Shown here: piece by piece, positions 55,186 to 64,000 of the stretch | Layout of the letters: the number at the start of each line of letters is the position of its first letter | Position numbering within the stretch: the stretch's first letter is position 1 | Origin: CAXBBB01 sp963793245 | GTDB lineage: Bacteria > Bacteroidota > Rhodothermia > Rhodothermales > BA12 | Assembly: GCA_963793245.1 (NCBI GenBank) | Contig: CAWBZG010000004.1 | Location: 62,001-126,000, forward strand | Reading direction: 5' to 3' | DNA length: 64,000 nt | The notes under the pieces: generated by a model | What the model was told of the DNA's origin: nothing | Databases searched by the model: none | What the model saw: only the letters and a program-made list of their open reading frames with translations | Made by a program: the position numbers and the translations under genes

Positions 55186-56625
55186 ATGGCCCGCCCGATG
55201 CGTACGCTCGTCCCCACTAGAGCGTCGACTCAGACGTGGATGTTGCTCACGTTCGTGCTCTTCGTGGGCATGGCCGTGCTCGTCATCGCGCTCTATGTCG
55301 GGTTTTTCCTGCGCGACCGCACCGATAGCGCGCTGAACGAAACGCTCCGCGTAGAAGCCGAACGCGTCGCTCGTGTGTTCGATAGAGCAGGCTCGCAAGC
55401 CGAACGAGATCAACTCGTTTCGGTGGCTGCGAGCCTGCACGGGTTACATGGGACCGTGATTGATGCGAACGGAAACGCGGTGGCGCAGAGTGTGGATAGG
55501 GTGCCGAGTATGACGCTCAGCGAAGTACGCGAAGCGGGTGGCGTCACGCATCGGGAGGACGAAGAGGGAGTGCGCTATTACTACGTCGCCGTGCCGATGG
55601 AGTCGGGGAATACGCTACTGCTTGCTCAGCCCACGCCGCGTCTGTATCGTCTTTCGGAGAGCCTGCTGATCATCCTACTCGTTGGGATGCTGGGCGCATT
55701 CGTGATGGCGCTGATCGGCGCATGGGTGGCGGCACAGCAGGTGACGCGGCCCCTGCAGCAAATCAGGGATCTCGCGCGGCGCATCGCAAAAGGCGACTAC
55801 GCCGAGAAGATCGCCATCTCTTCTCGGGCAGCGGAGTTTCACGAGGTGGCAAACAGCCTCAATCAGATGTCCGGTAGCTTTCGGGCCAAGATCGACGAGT
55901 TGGAGAGTCTGGCGCGGCTGCAGAGCGAGTTCATCGGCAACGTGTCGCACGAAGTCCGCAATCCGATCTTTGCCGTCGGAGGCTATCTGGAAGCGCTCGG
56001 CTCGCCGACGCTGGGCGAGGAGCAGCGGAAACGCTATTCGGACAAGGGACTGGCGGCACTCAACCGGCTGCAAAATCTGTTCAACGATCTCATCGAGATC
56101 GCCCGCCTCGAATACCGCGAGGACTTGCTGCGCACGACGTCGTTCGATCTCGCCGAACTCGTCCACGAGGTGCGAGAGATGCTGCAACCCAAGGCCGATG
56201 AGAAAGGGTTGGGACTCGAGATGAACAACCCGCCGCTCTTCGTCACGGCAGACCGCAATCGCATGCGCCAGGTGATCGTCAACCTGGTCGAGAACGCCAT
56301 CGCCTACTCGGACGAGGGGACGGTTCGGTGCCGGATTCGTCGCCACGGCGATAAGGTCCGCGTCGAGGTTGTCGACAACGGGCGTGGGATTCCCGAAGAG
56401 CATCAGAGCCGCATTTTCGAGCGCTTCTACCGCGTCGACCCCGATCGCTCGCGCAAGAGCGGCGGTACGGGTCTCGGGCTGAGCATCGTCAAGCAGATCA
56501 TGTCCGCGCATGGCGAAGCGATACGGCTCGACAGCACATACGGCAGCGGTACGCGGTTCAGTTTCGATTTGCCCTTCGCTCTCGACACGGCTACGGTAGC
56601 CCTTGACCCAGACCCGCGCGCGTAG
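55186..56625 (+). CDS. Sensor histidine kinase
   Basis: 479-residue membrane kinase. Helix 1 at residues 18-42, a periplasmic sensor of about 110 residues, helix 2 near 158-182, a HAMP domain (TRPLQQIRDLARRIAKGDY), H-box with H255 (FIGNVSHEVRNPIFAV), and an ATPase domain: N box NLVENAIAYSDE, G1 VVDNGRGIPEEH, F box FERFYRVD, G2 SGGTGLGLSIVKQI. Partner of the preceding response regulator. The sensor region has no recognisable ligand fold, so the stimulus is unknown. Confidence 0.95.
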   Translation: MARPMRTLVPTRASTQTWMLLTFVLFVGMAVLVIALYVGFFLRDRTDSALNETLRVEAERVARVFDRAGSQAERDQLVSVAASLHGLHGTVIDANGNAVAQSVDRVPSMTLSEVREAGGVTHREDEEGVRYYYVAVPMESGNTLLLAQPTPRLYRLSESLLIILLVGMLGAFVMALIGAWVAAQQVTRPLQQIRDLARRIAKGDYAEKIAISSRAAEFHEVANSLNQMSGSFRAKIDELESLARLQSEFIGNVSHEVRNPIFAVGGYLEALGSPTLGEEQRKRYSDKGLAALNRLQNLFNDLIEIARLEYREDLLRTTSFDLAELVHEVREMLQPKADEKGLGLEMNNPPLFVTADRNRMRQVIVNLVENAIAYSDEGTVRCRIRRHGDKVRVEVVDNGRGIPEEHQSRIFERFYRVDPDRSRKSGGTGLGLSIVKQIMSAHGEAIRLDSTYGSGTRFSFDLPFALDTATVALDPDPRA

Positions 56626-56649
56626 TGGCAAAAGACGACTAGCTTCTCT

Positions 56650-56682
56650 AAACCTGACGGATCGTGATGATCTGCCAGGTTT
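56650..56682 (+). terminator. Hairpin terminator of the two-component system; AAACCTGNCA-type stem
   Basis: AAACCTGACGGATC (56650-56663) and GATCTGCCAGGTTT (56669-56682) pair imperfectly around GTGAT, followed by CTCTTTAT. It spans an in-frame ATG at 56664, which argues against that ATG as start of the next gene. The arm resembles the hairpin at 23593-23625. Confidence 0.65.
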
Positions 56683-56711
56683 CTCTTTATAGATCAGATC
56701 GCTTCCTCATC

Positions 56712-58022
56712 GTGCCTTCCGTCCCTCACCTGCTTATCCGAGGCGCGCGCCTGCTGCTGCCCGATGCGGTCGATTTTGAGCGTGCCGACCTGCGCATCGC
56801 GTTTGGCCGGATCGCTGAAATCGGAACGGATCTTCCGTCACGGGACGGAGAAACCCTCGTCGAAGCTGATGGCGCGTTCATCTCGCCGGGGTGGATGGAT
56901 CTGATGGCCGACCTGGGCGAGCCAGGCTACGAGCACCGCGAGACGATTGCGAGCGGCGCGGCGGCGGCGGCGGCAGGCGGGTACACGGCTCTGCTACTCG
57001 ATCCGGGCACCGATCCTCCGCTGCATACCCGAGATGCCGTCGAGTACGTTCGGTTGCGTGCTGAGCGCGAAGTCGTCGATGTGCTACCGGCGGGGTGTCT
57101 TACCAAGAAGCGAGAGGGCAAGGAACTGGCGGAGATGGCCGACTTGGTACGCGGCGGGGCGATTGCGTTTTCGGATGGCGACCACTTTTTGGCCGACGCC
57201 GGACTGATGCGTAGGGCGCTCGAATACGCGCGGATGCTGGACAAAACGGTCGTGGTGCATCCCGAAGATGGCGGACTGGCAGGCAGCGGGCTGATGCACG
57301 AAGGCGCAGCGTCGACGCGGGCGGGGGCGCTGGGTATTCCCGCCGTTGCCGAAGAAGTCGCCATCGCACGTGATTTGCTACTGGCCTCGTATACCGGCGC
57401 TCGACTGCATTTTGCGCACGTGACGACGGCGGATGGCTTGCGGTTGGTGCGCGAGGCTCGGGCGCAGGGCGTGCCCGTTACGGCGTCGGTGTCGCCCTTA
57501 TACCTGGCGTTCGGCGATGACGACATTGAGGCCTCTGACTACGACGCAACGCTCAAACTGCGTCCGCCTCTGCGTTCGGATGTTGATCGTCAAGCTATCC
57601 GTGAGGCGTTGGGCGACGGCACCATTGACGCGTTCTTATCCGGCCACCGCCCTTACGCTGTGTTCGAGGCCGAGTTGGAGTTTGCCGCTGCGCCGTTTGG
57701 CGTCTCTTCGCTCGAGACGACGTTTGCTACCCTCTGCGCTACGCTCGTATCGACGGGCGTGATGCCGCTGGCTCAGGTGGTGCGGCTGCTGTTCGACGGG
57801 CCGCGCCGCGTGCTCGGGTTGGAAACGCCCCTGCTCGAAGTCGGCGCGGAAGCCAACCTGACGCTGTTTGATCCCGATCACGTCTGGACGTGCTCGGCTC
57901 AGACATTGCGTTCGGCGAGCCGACACACGCCCTACCTCGGAAAAGAACTGCGCGGGCGGGCACTGGGCATTTACAACGGCGGGCGCTGGGTCGCCAACGA
58001 GTCGGTCGCTACTGATTCGTGA
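56712..58022 (+). CDS. Dihydroorotase homologue lacking the metal-binding HxH (probably non-catalytic)
   Basis: 436-residue amidohydrolase-fold protein. The family frame is clear: ISPGWMDLMADLGEPGYEHRETI, then GGYTALLLDPGT and the C-terminal LEVGAEANLTLFDP. But the D-x-H-x-H metal motif reads D63-L-M65-A-D67, and the late DHAPH-type block reads SGHRPY. Both losses suggest no binuclear zinc site. Similar inactive dihydroorotases partner aspartate transcarbamoylase in some bacteria, and metal-poor forms are frequent in Bacteroidota. GTG start chosen because an upstream ATG (56664) lies in a terminator hairpin. Role in pyrimidine synthesis is inferred. Confidence 0.83.
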   Translation: MPSVPHLLIRGARLLLPDAVDFERADLRIAFGRIAEIGTDLPSRDGETLVEADGAFISPGWMDLMADLGEPGYEHRETIASGAAAAAAGGYTALLLDPGTDPPLHTRDAVEYVRLRAEREVVDVLPAGCLTKKREGKELAEMADLVRGGAIAFSDGDHFLADAGLMRRALEYARMLDKTVVVHPEDGGLAGSGLMHEGAASTRAGALGIPAVAEEVAIARDLLLASYTGARLHFAHVTTADGLRLVREARAQGVPVTASVSPLYLAFGDDDIEASDYDATLKLRPPLRSDVDRQAIREALGDGTIDAFLSGHRPYAVFEAELEFAAAPFGVSSLETTFATLCATLVSTGVMPLAQVVRLLFDGPRRVLGLETPLLEVGAEANLTLFDPDHVWTCSAQTLRSASRHTPYLGKELRGRALGIYNGGRWVANESVATDS

Positions 58023-58073
58023 TTTGGGTAACTCTGGTCGGATCAGCGTCGATGCGCTGCGGTTGATAGAGGC

Positions 58074-58895
58074 GTGATCACTCCCACCGAATCTCTCCGC
58101 CGGCAGGTTCGCCGCTGGCTCGACCAACCGCCCGAACCGCGCATGGCGTTGTGGCAGCCTGGCGCGTCGTCTGGCTCGGCACCGTCGGACGCATTCGACA
58201 TCGCCACGTACAACGTGCACCGGTGGAGCGGAGGGGTGCGCAGGCGAGACGAGTTCGTTCCTCAGCGGGCCGAACAGGTGATCCTGTCGTTGGACGTGCC
58301 CGTCATCGCGCTGCAAGAGGTCCTCATTCCGACGCGCGATCACGATCCGCTGTCCGACTTCGTCGAGCGCAACGACTTCAATGTCGCCTTCGTCGCGACG
58401 CGTCCGCACCGCAATGGGATGCTGGGCAACGCTGTCCTGTCGCGGTGGCCGATCCACTCGGCGTTCGTCATCAACCTGTCGCTGGGGCGGATGGAGCGGC
58501 GGGCGGCCCTAGTCGTTCAGTTCGAGCGGGGAGAGGGGCTGGCACCGCTGTCGGTCGTGTCGACGCACCTCGCCATCGTCGACCGGACGCGTCGAAGGCA
58601 GGTGCAGATGCTGCTGGATCACCCGCGCTTGCAAGGTCCGGTCGTGCTGCTGGGCGACATGAACGCGTGGCGCCACTGCCCGGCGACGCGGTCGCTGGAA
58701 CGCGAGTTTGAGGACCGCCACCACAACGCCGACTGGCCACCGTCCTTCCCCGCTGGGCGTCCGCTGCTGGCGCTCGACCGCATTTACGCGCGTGGCCTGA
58801 ACGTAGCCGCCATCGAGTCGGTCGACACCGAGGCGGCGCGTATCGCCTCGGATCACCTGCCTGTCCGCGCCCGCTTGCACGTGTCGAGCCGGTAG
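58074..58895 (+). CDS. Endonuclease/exonuclease/phosphatase-family protein
   Basis: 273 residues of the EEP fold. Motifs in order: ATYNVHRWSGG, the metal Glu in VIALQEVLIP, VSTHLAIVDRTRRRQVQML, VVLLGDMNAWR and the final ASDHLPVRARLHV with the catalytic Asp-His. The family includes DNA repair nucleases, phosphodiesterases and lipid phosphatases; the substrate is not evident. No signal peptide. GTG start 51 bp after the preceding gene, same direction. Confidence 0.9.
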   Translation: MITPTESLRRQVRRWLDQPPEPRMALWQPGASSGSAPSDAFDIATYNVHRWSGGVRRRDEFVPQRAEQVILSLDVPVIALQEVLIPTRDHDPLSDFVERNDFNVAFVATRPHRNGMLGNAVLSRWPIHSAFVINLSLGRMERRAALVVQFERGEGLAPLSVVSTHLAIVDRTRRRQVQMLLDHPRLQGPVVLLGDMNAWRHCPATRSLEREFEDRHHNADWPPSFPAGRPLLALDRIYARGLNVAAIESVDTEAARIASDHLPVRARLHVSSR

Positions 58896-58937
58896 AGGCC
58901 CCCGTGCGTAGTTTGGCGCTCTTCCCCAACGTTGCCC

Positions 58938-60215
58938 ATGACCGAGACTACGGACCGCGTGTTCGACCGCCTGTCGGCTCGCCTGCCCGCCGACCGCGCC
59001 TACTCGCTGGACGCCCTCGCCGAAGCCGACGTGCCCGAAGGCATTTCGCACTTCCTCGCCCAGACGCTCCAGCGCCGCCTCGAACTCGAAGCCGCCGCCC
59101 TCGCCAAGTCGCGCTCGCGCTGGTTCGATTATGGCGCCGCTGAACTGCAAGAGGCCCAGGCAACGTACCTCTCGGTTCTCGCCGAGCACGCTCAGGTGCC
59201 CGCCGAAGAGTGGCATCGGACGTTGCGCCAAGCCGTGATTCAGGTCGTTCCCTACCTCGTCCAACCTGCGCGCGCGTTGGTTCGGTTCGTGTTTCCGCCG
59301 GGGCGCGACGAGTTGTCTGCCGATGTGGTGCGGCGCCGGATGCGGTACTTCAGCGCGTACGGCTACCTGACCGAAGTCGTACGGGCGTATCTGTCGCAGA
59401 AGGGCGAGGAGGTCGTCACGCGCAACGGACTCTCGCGCTTGCTGCAGCGCATCGAGCATCGCACGCCGTCCGAATACGACGCCGACGACTGGATCGGCCT
59501 GTTGGGACAACTCTACGAACTGGTCGGAGAAGGGCGTCCGCCGCGCGTCGAGGCTGAGTTAATCGGTCAGTTTCTGCGGGACAAAGGGATGCGCGACCAG
59601 GCGCAAGCCGTAGAAGCACACGGACAGCCGCTGACGACGGACACATTGCGCGATCTGTTGGTGACGTCCGATGAACCCACCGTCTCCACTCCGTCGACCG
59701 TCGACTTGCCCGACGCTCCTGAGCTACCGGCCCCAACGACAGTGGCCGAGCCGAAACCCGCTGCAGTCGAGCCGCCAGCACCTGATCCTGAGCCGATGCC
59801 CGCGGCTCCGCAGGCATCGCAACCCTTGTGGCAGCGGTTCGCGCAGAACCGAGCGCCGACGGCAGCGCCAGCGCCGACCTCCAGCGAAGCGCCCCAGCCC
59901 TTGTGGAAGCAGTTTGGGAAGAGCGGCGCTCTGCCGTCCTCGACGCCTCCGACCGAGCGTGCGTCCGACCTCGATCGCAACGAGCAGCGCGCCTTGGGCA
60001 GCGTGCCGCTTGCTCAGCGCCGTCTGTATGTCCGCGACCTGTTTTCCGGGTCGGAAGTCGCGTACGGCGATTTGCTCAACCGATTGGCGATTGCCGGATC
60101 GTGGTCCGAGGCGTCGCGGGCATTGGGCGCTGCCTACCGCGACCACCAGGTCAATATCTACAGCGCGACCGCTGTCTCCTTCACCGAGGCCGCCGAGCGC
60201 CGCTTCCACTCGTGA
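58938..60215 (+). CDS. Hypothetical protein with Pro/Ala-rich linker
   Basis: 425 residues, no signal peptide or membrane helix. An N-terminal helical domain (about 1-240) contains LAQTLQRRLELEAAALAKSRSRWFDY and RALVRFVFPPGRDELS. A linker of about 100 residues is rich in Pro, Ala, Thr and Glu and holds two PLWxxF repeats (SQPLWQRF, PQPLWKQF). The C-terminal 75 residues (RRLYVRDLFSGSEVAYGDLL to NIYSATAVSFTEAAERRF) look like a small conserved domain. I do not know a function. Lies 31 bp upstream of the carboxyltransferase. Confidence 0.75.
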   Translation: MTETTDRVFDRLSARLPADRAYSLDALAEADVPEGISHFLAQTLQRRLELEAAALAKSRSRWFDYGAAELQEAQATYLSVLAEHAQVPAEEWHRTLRQAVIQVVPYLVQPARALVRFVFPPGRDELSADVVRRRMRYFSAYGYLTEVVRAYLSQKGEEVVTRNGLSRLLQRIEHRTPSEYDADDWIGLLGQLYELVGEGRPPRVEAELIGQFLRDKGMRDQAQAVEAHGQPLTTDTLRDLLVTSDEPTVSTPSTVDLPDAPELPAPTTVAEPKPAAVEPPAPDPEPMPAAPQASQPLWQRFAQNRAPTAAPAPTSSEAPQPLWKQFGKSGALPSSTPPTERASDLDRNEQRALGSVPLAQRRLYVRDLFSGSEVAYGDLLNRLAIAGSWSEASRALGAAYRDHQVNIYSATAVSFTEAAERRFHS

Positions 60216-60246
60216 CACTCGTCACTCCTGATCCCGAAGTCTCTAC

Positions 60247-61791
60247 ATGTCGACACCACTGGAAACGCTTGAAGAACGCCGCCACCAATCCCTCGCAGGC
60301 GGAGGAAAAGCGCGCATCGCCAAGCAGCACGAAAAGGGCAAGCTGACGGCACGCGAGCGCATCGACATCCTGCTCGATCCCGGCTCATTCGTCGAGATCG
60401 GCGCGTTCGTTCGGCACCAGCAGACGGCCTTCGGCTTGGACAAATCGCGTCCGTACGGCGACGGCGTCGTGACGGGCTGGGGGACTGTCGACGGGCGGAC
60501 GATCTACGTGTTCGCGCAGGACTTCACCGTCTTTGGCGGATCGCTGGGCGAGGCGCACGCGCAAAAGATCGTCCGCGTCATGAACCTGGCGATGGAGAAC
60601 GGCTACCCCATCGTCGGCCTCAACGACAGCGGCGGAGCGCGCATCCAGGAGGGCGTGGCAGCATTGGGCGGCTATGCGGACATCTTCCTGCTCAACACGT
60701 TGGCGTCGGGTGTCGTGCCTCAGATTTCGGCGATTCTGGGTCCGTGCGCGGGCGGCGCCGTGTACAGCCCGGCCATCACCGACTTCGTGTTCATGGTCAA
60801 GGAGACGAGCTACATGTTCGTGACCGGCCCCAATGTCGTCAAGACGGTGACGAACGAAGACGTGACGCAGGAGGAGTTGGGAGGCGCCGACACGCACGCG
60901 AGCAAGTCGGGCGTCGCGCACCTCGCCTGCACCAGCGAAGCCGACGCTCTCGTCAAGATCCGCACGCTGCTGGGCTACCTGCCCTCGAACTGCGAGGACG
61001 ATGCGCCGATGAGCGCCGCAGCCGACCCCATCGACCGGCAGGACGCCGAGTTGGACTCGATCATCCCCGAAAACCCGAACAAGCCGTACGACATCCTAGA
61101 CGTAATCGGACGCGTCGTTGACCGCGACTCGTTCTTCGAGATCCACCCGGACTATGCGGCCAACATCGTCGTCGGGTTTGCTCGTTTGGGTGGACGAAGT
61201 GTGGGCATCGTCGCCAATCAGCCCGCAGTCCTGGCAGGCGTGCTCGACATCGAATCGAGTGTCAAGGGCGCGCGTTTCGTCCGCTTCTGCGACGCGTTCA
61301 ACATTCCGCTCGTCGTATTTGAAGACGTCCCCGGCTTCCTTCCCGGTACGGATCAGGAATGGCGCGGCGTAATCCGGCACGGCGCCAAACTGCTCTACGC
61401 GTTCTGCGAAGCGACCGTCCCCAAACTCACCGTCATCACCCGCAAAGCGTATGGCGGCGCCTACGACGTGATGAACTCCAAGCACATCCGCGCCGACCTC
61501 AACCTCGCCTGGCCGACCGCCGAGATCGCCGTCATGGGACCCAAAGGCGCCGTCGAGATCATCTTCCGAAAGGAAATCGCCCAGGCCGACGATGCCGTCG
61601 CCGAGGAAACGCGCCTCACCGACGACTACCGCGACCACTTCGCCAATCCCTACATCGCCGCCGAGCGAGGCTACGTCGACGACGTGATTCGCCCGAGCGA
61701 GACGCGACCGCGCCTGATCGCCGCGCTGAAGATGCTCGAAAACAAGGTGCAAACGCTGCCGCGCAAGAAGCATGGAAACTTGCCGCTGTGA
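60247..61791 (+). CDS. pccB: Acyl-CoA (propionyl-CoA type) carboxylase, carboxyltransferase subunit
   Basis: 514-residue biotin-dependent carboxyltransferase. N-terminal LEERRHQSLAGGGKARIAKQHEKGKLTARERI is the family opening. Acyl-CoA and biotin sites show in NDSGGARIQEG, GPCAGGAVYSPAITDF, VTNEDVTQEELGG, and FEDVPGFLPGTDQEWRGVIRHGAKLLYAF. TRKAYGGAYDVM and WPTAEIAVMGPKGAVEII complete it. It transfers CO2 from carboxybiotin to propionyl-CoA or acetyl-CoA. A biotinyl-domain protein ends about 2.1 kb downstream on the other strand and could be its partner. Confidence 0.95.
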   Translation: MSTPLETLEERRHQSLAGGGKARIAKQHEKGKLTARERIDILLDPGSFVEIGAFVRHQQTAFGLDKSRPYGDGVVTGWGTVDGRTIYVFAQDFTVFGGSLGEAHAQKIVRVMNLAMENGYPIVGLNDSGGARIQEGVAALGGYADIFLLNTLASGVVPQISAILGPCAGGAVYSPAITDFVFMVKETSYMFVTGPNVVKTVTNEDVTQEELGGADTHASKSGVAHLACTSEADALVKIRTLLGYLPSNCEDDAPMSAAADPIDRQDAELDSIIPENPNKPYDILDVIGRVVDRDSFFEIHPDYAANIVVGFARLGGRSVGIVANQPAVLAGVLDIESSVKGARFVRFCDAFNIPLVVFEDVPGFLPGTDQEWRGVIRHGAKLLYAFCEATVPKLTVITRKAYGGAYDVMNSKHIRADLNLAWPTAEIAVMGPKGAVEIIFRKEIAQADDAVAEETRLTDDYRDHFANPYIAAERGYVDDVIRPSETRPRLIAALKMLENKVQTLPRKKHGNLPL

Positions 61792-61825
61792 TGGAGAGAC
61801 AATCGACCCGCACAACCACGTGATT

Positions 61826-62504
61826 ATGGAAGTTGACGAATCTGCCGGGGCCGCGCCCTTTCTGTCGCCCGAAGAACTGCGCATCCTCGGCGTGCTGTCC
61901 GAAAAGGGGCTGGCGACGCCGCAGAACTATCCACTCAGTCTGGCGGCGGTCGTGACAGGCTGCAATCAGGCGTCGAACCGCGAGCCGGTCGTCGACTATG
62001 ACGAGGCGACGGTACGCGAGGCGTTGTCGGCGCTGAAGAAGCGCGGATTGGTGGCCGAGCAGACGGGAGCGGGGAGCCGGGTGGCGAAGTTTCGGACGCA
62101 ACTGGCGCGGACGTATCGGCTGACGGCGGCGCAGGAGACGCTGGTCGCCGGGCTGATGCTGCGCGGGCCGCAGACGGTGGGGGAGTTGCGCGGGCGGTGG
62201 AAGCGGATGCACGAGTTCGAGTCGCTCGACGATGTGTCGGCCGAGTTGGACGCGCTGATGGCGTGGGAGCCGCCGCTCGTGGTGTCGCTGGCGCAGGTGC
62301 CCGGCGAGCGGGGCGAGCGGTTTGCGCATACGTTTGCGCCGGTCGAAGAGGTGGCCGCACCGCCGACTTCGGATGCGCCGTCGTCGCTTTCCGGGACGTT
62401 GCAGGAGCAGATCGACGCGCAGGCCGAGCGCATCGAAGACGCTGGAAGCGGAGCTAGCCGACTTGCGGGCAGAGTTCGACACATTTCGTACGCAGTTCGA
62501 GTAG
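61826..62504 (+). CDS. DUF480/YceH-family protein, frameshift near 3' end
   Basis: About 225 residues. The domain pattern FLSPEELRILGVLSEKGLATPQNYPLSL then CNQASNREPVVDYDEATVREALSALKKRGLV and TLVAGLMLRGPQTVGELRGR matches YceH (two winged helices). Near 62440 the frame shifts. In the new frame the protein ends with a coiled coil (TLEAELADLRAEFDTFRTQFE) and a stop at 62504, as is usual. Role unknown. ATG 61826 is 34 bp after the carboxyltransferase stop. Confidence 0.88.
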
Positions 62505-62538
62505 CCGATCTGAGGAAGCCACTTGGCGACCGTCCGTC

Positions 62539-63863
62539 TTACCGCCCCAGTTCTCTGAGCAGAGCGAGAGAGAGGCGGTAGACGGCGGCGAAGTCGTCCC
62601 ATTCCAGCGTTTCGGGAACGTCGCCGACGCTGTGGTAGGGCTGCGTTCCGCCGGACGTGAGCAGGTAGAGGCCGGGCGTGCCGCTGTCGAGAAACGGAAA
62701 GTGGTCGGAGTTGGCGCGGTTGGGGCGAGCCGTGATCGGACCAGCACCCAGACTGTCGGCGAGCGTTTGGGCGCGGGCGAACAGGTCAGGAAAATCCGAT
62801 CCGCCAAACGCGAGCAGACCGTTTTCGCCCGATGCCACCATGTCGAAGTTGAGGACGGCAGCGAGCGGCATTCCGTCCAGCGAGGCGTGCAGCACGTCGG
62901 CTCCTTTCAGCCCTTGCTCTTCGCCACCGACGGCGGCAAACAGCACGTCACGCTCCAGCGGCTGGTCAGCGACAGCCTGGGCCAGAGCCAGCAGCAGCGC
63001 CGTTCCGCTCGCGTTGTCGTTGGCACCTCGAAAGATCACGCGCGACGAGTCCGACAGGTCGGCGAACGACCCCAGGTGGTCGTAGTGCGCCAGGATCAGC
63101 AGCGGCGCTCCCTCGCCCGTTCCCGACACGTGCCCGACGACGTTGGCAGCCTGGACTGTCGGCATTCGAGCGCGATGCGGACGACGATACGCGCCGAGTC
63201 CGCACCAGCAGGCCACGCCGAGCGCCGAACCGTCAGCATCGGAATCGGAAGGTCGAACGCCGCCGGTCCGTGCATCAGGTCGTCGACGAGCACGATGACG
63301 GCAGTTGCCCCCGACCGTGCCAGTACGCTCGCTCTGGCTCCGGGAATCGTGACGGCAGGCAGGCAGCATCTCGCGAACGGAGTCGGGAACGTTCGATGTG
63401 ACGACCGCGATCTTGCCCGACACCAGCGCGCGCGCGTCGCTCGGGTCGATGAGACCGCCGGTCCCATCGCCCGCATCGACCAGCGCGCCCGACACGTCCG
63501 CCGTCGCCGATCCTGCATACGGTAGTGCGTCGACGCCCATGCTGGAGTGTATCGCCGTCGACGATCAAGAGCGCTCCATCGACCAGGTCGGTTTCGAACG
63601 CGAACGGCTGCGCGAACGCGTCGCTCATCGGTTGGAGTCCGATCTCGGCCATGCGTCGGGCGACAAACGCGGCAGCGCGTGCGGCTCCGTCGTCTGCATA
63701 TCCGCGCCCGGAAAACGCGTCGCTCGTCAGCGAGTCGACATCGGCATCGCGCTTGATCCAGCCAGTCGGCTTCTCTGCGCGCCGCCGAAGGGGTGAGCGT
63801 CAGCAGCGTGAGCGCAGCCAGGGCGAATTCGGAGCATGGGGGCAGTGGGCTGGGGAGAGGCAT
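62539..63863 (-). CDS. M28-family zinc metallopeptidase, four frameshifts
   Basis: Secreted aminopeptidase-like enzyme of about 441 residues. Start MPLPSPLPPCSEFALAALTL gives a signal-like sequence. The start of the mature protein reads DSLTSDAFSGRGYADDGAARAAAFVARRM in a shifted frame. A PA-type insert (GKIAVVTSNVPDS, then GATAVIVLVDD) follows. The zinc ligands are intact in the last 200 residues: LAHYDHLG, ANDNASGTALLLALA, AVGGEEQGLKGA, VLNFDMVAS and LLTSGGTQPYHSVGD. Frame changes near 63780, 63545, 63360 and 63180 are needed. Probably sequence errors. Confidence 0.85.
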
Positions 63864-63892
63864 CAACGTATGCCGACCTGCCCATCGGTACC

Positions 63893-64000
63893 TCACTCTT
63901 CCGGCTCGATCTCGATCAGCGTCGCGCCCTTTGGCTACCGCATCGCCCTCGGCAACTGCGATCCGCACGACCGTTCCGCCAGACGCTGCCTTGAGTTCGT
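63893..64000 (-). CDS. Biotin/lipoyl-attachment domain protein, C-terminal end, one frameshift
   Basis: Only the last 35 residues are in the window: LKAASGGTVVRIAVAEGDAVAKG and, after a one-base shift near 63933, ATLIEIEPEE with stop at 63893-63895. This is the second half of a biotinyl domain; the Met-Lys-Met biotinylation site would be just outside. Likely a biotin carboxylase or carrier subunit for the carboxyltransferase at 60.2 kb, which is inferred. The M28 gene follows 29 bp downstream on the same strand. Confidence 0.75.

Noticed and set aside
56664..56711. ATG 56664 as start of the dihydroorotase homologue
   Set aside because: The ATG lies inside the terminator hairpin of the upstream kinase gene, and the extra residues do not match the family.

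Overview
The window reads as the chromosome of a high-GC, free-living bacterium of the Bacteroidota/Rhodothermota group, most like the order Rhodothermales. The reasons are an adjacent PorU/PorV pair of the type IX secretion system (T9SS), a T9SS-sorted cargo protein, the order uppS-bamA-ompH-ompH, start codons preceded by pyrimidine-rich leaders without a Shine-Dalgarno sequence, and promoter-like sites of the form (T)TG-N20-TAnnTTG. There is no rRNA, CRISPR array, phage or transposase. Most genes are housekeeping.

Layout. 1-11.1 kb: ispG (3' part), a lipoprotein, a carboxypeptidase-regulatory-like secreted protein, DUF3140, aroA, adenosine deaminase, tatA, gatA, sucD and a serine hydrolase. 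11.1-11.7 kb has no gene I can assign. 11.7-18.1 kb: class V aminotransferase, gap, a TPR membrane protein, a DUF4160/DUF2442 pair lying between perfect 69-bp direct repeats, a sigma-54 response regulator and lolD. 18.1-27.4 kb: outer-membrane proteins, mscS, nadA, a sodium/solute symporter, a LON-domain protein, an MBL-fold hydrolase and a very small protein that is only a histidine-kinase H-box domain. 27.5-32.9 kb: porU-porV with a promoter and a strong terminator. 33-43.6 kb: TlpA thioredoxin, DAACS symporter, tRNA-Arg(CCG), CPBP protease, DUF2007, cdsA, a small membrane protein, mutL, tilS and ppiD. 43.9-49.4 kb: a heavily frameshifted T9SS cargo gene, a type III polyketide synthase and an ECF sigma/anti-sigma pair. 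49.6-54.3 kb: uppS, bamA and two Skp/OmpH chaperones, an envelope-biogenesis block. 54.4-64 kb: a two-component system, a dihydroorotase homologue lacking its metal ligands, an EEP nuclease, an unknown protein, a carboxyltransferase, YceH, an M28 peptidase and the end of a biotinyl-domain protein.

Several genes (aroA, gatA, the serine hydrolase, the T9SS cargo, tilS, yceH, the M28 peptidase, the biotinyl protein) carry single-base frameshifts although the protein sequence continues intact in another frame. Because gatA and tilS are normally essential, I read these as mostly sequencing indels, not decay. They are annotated as full-length genes with frameshifts.

The most notable non-housekeeping structure is the 621-bp DUF4160/DUF2442 unit. 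It is lower in GC than its surroundings and is bounded by identical copies of a terminator-leader-start-codon segment, so recombination between the repeats would remove it exactly. A family of 20-bp intergenic palindromes centred on GCATGC or close variants is scattered through the window.
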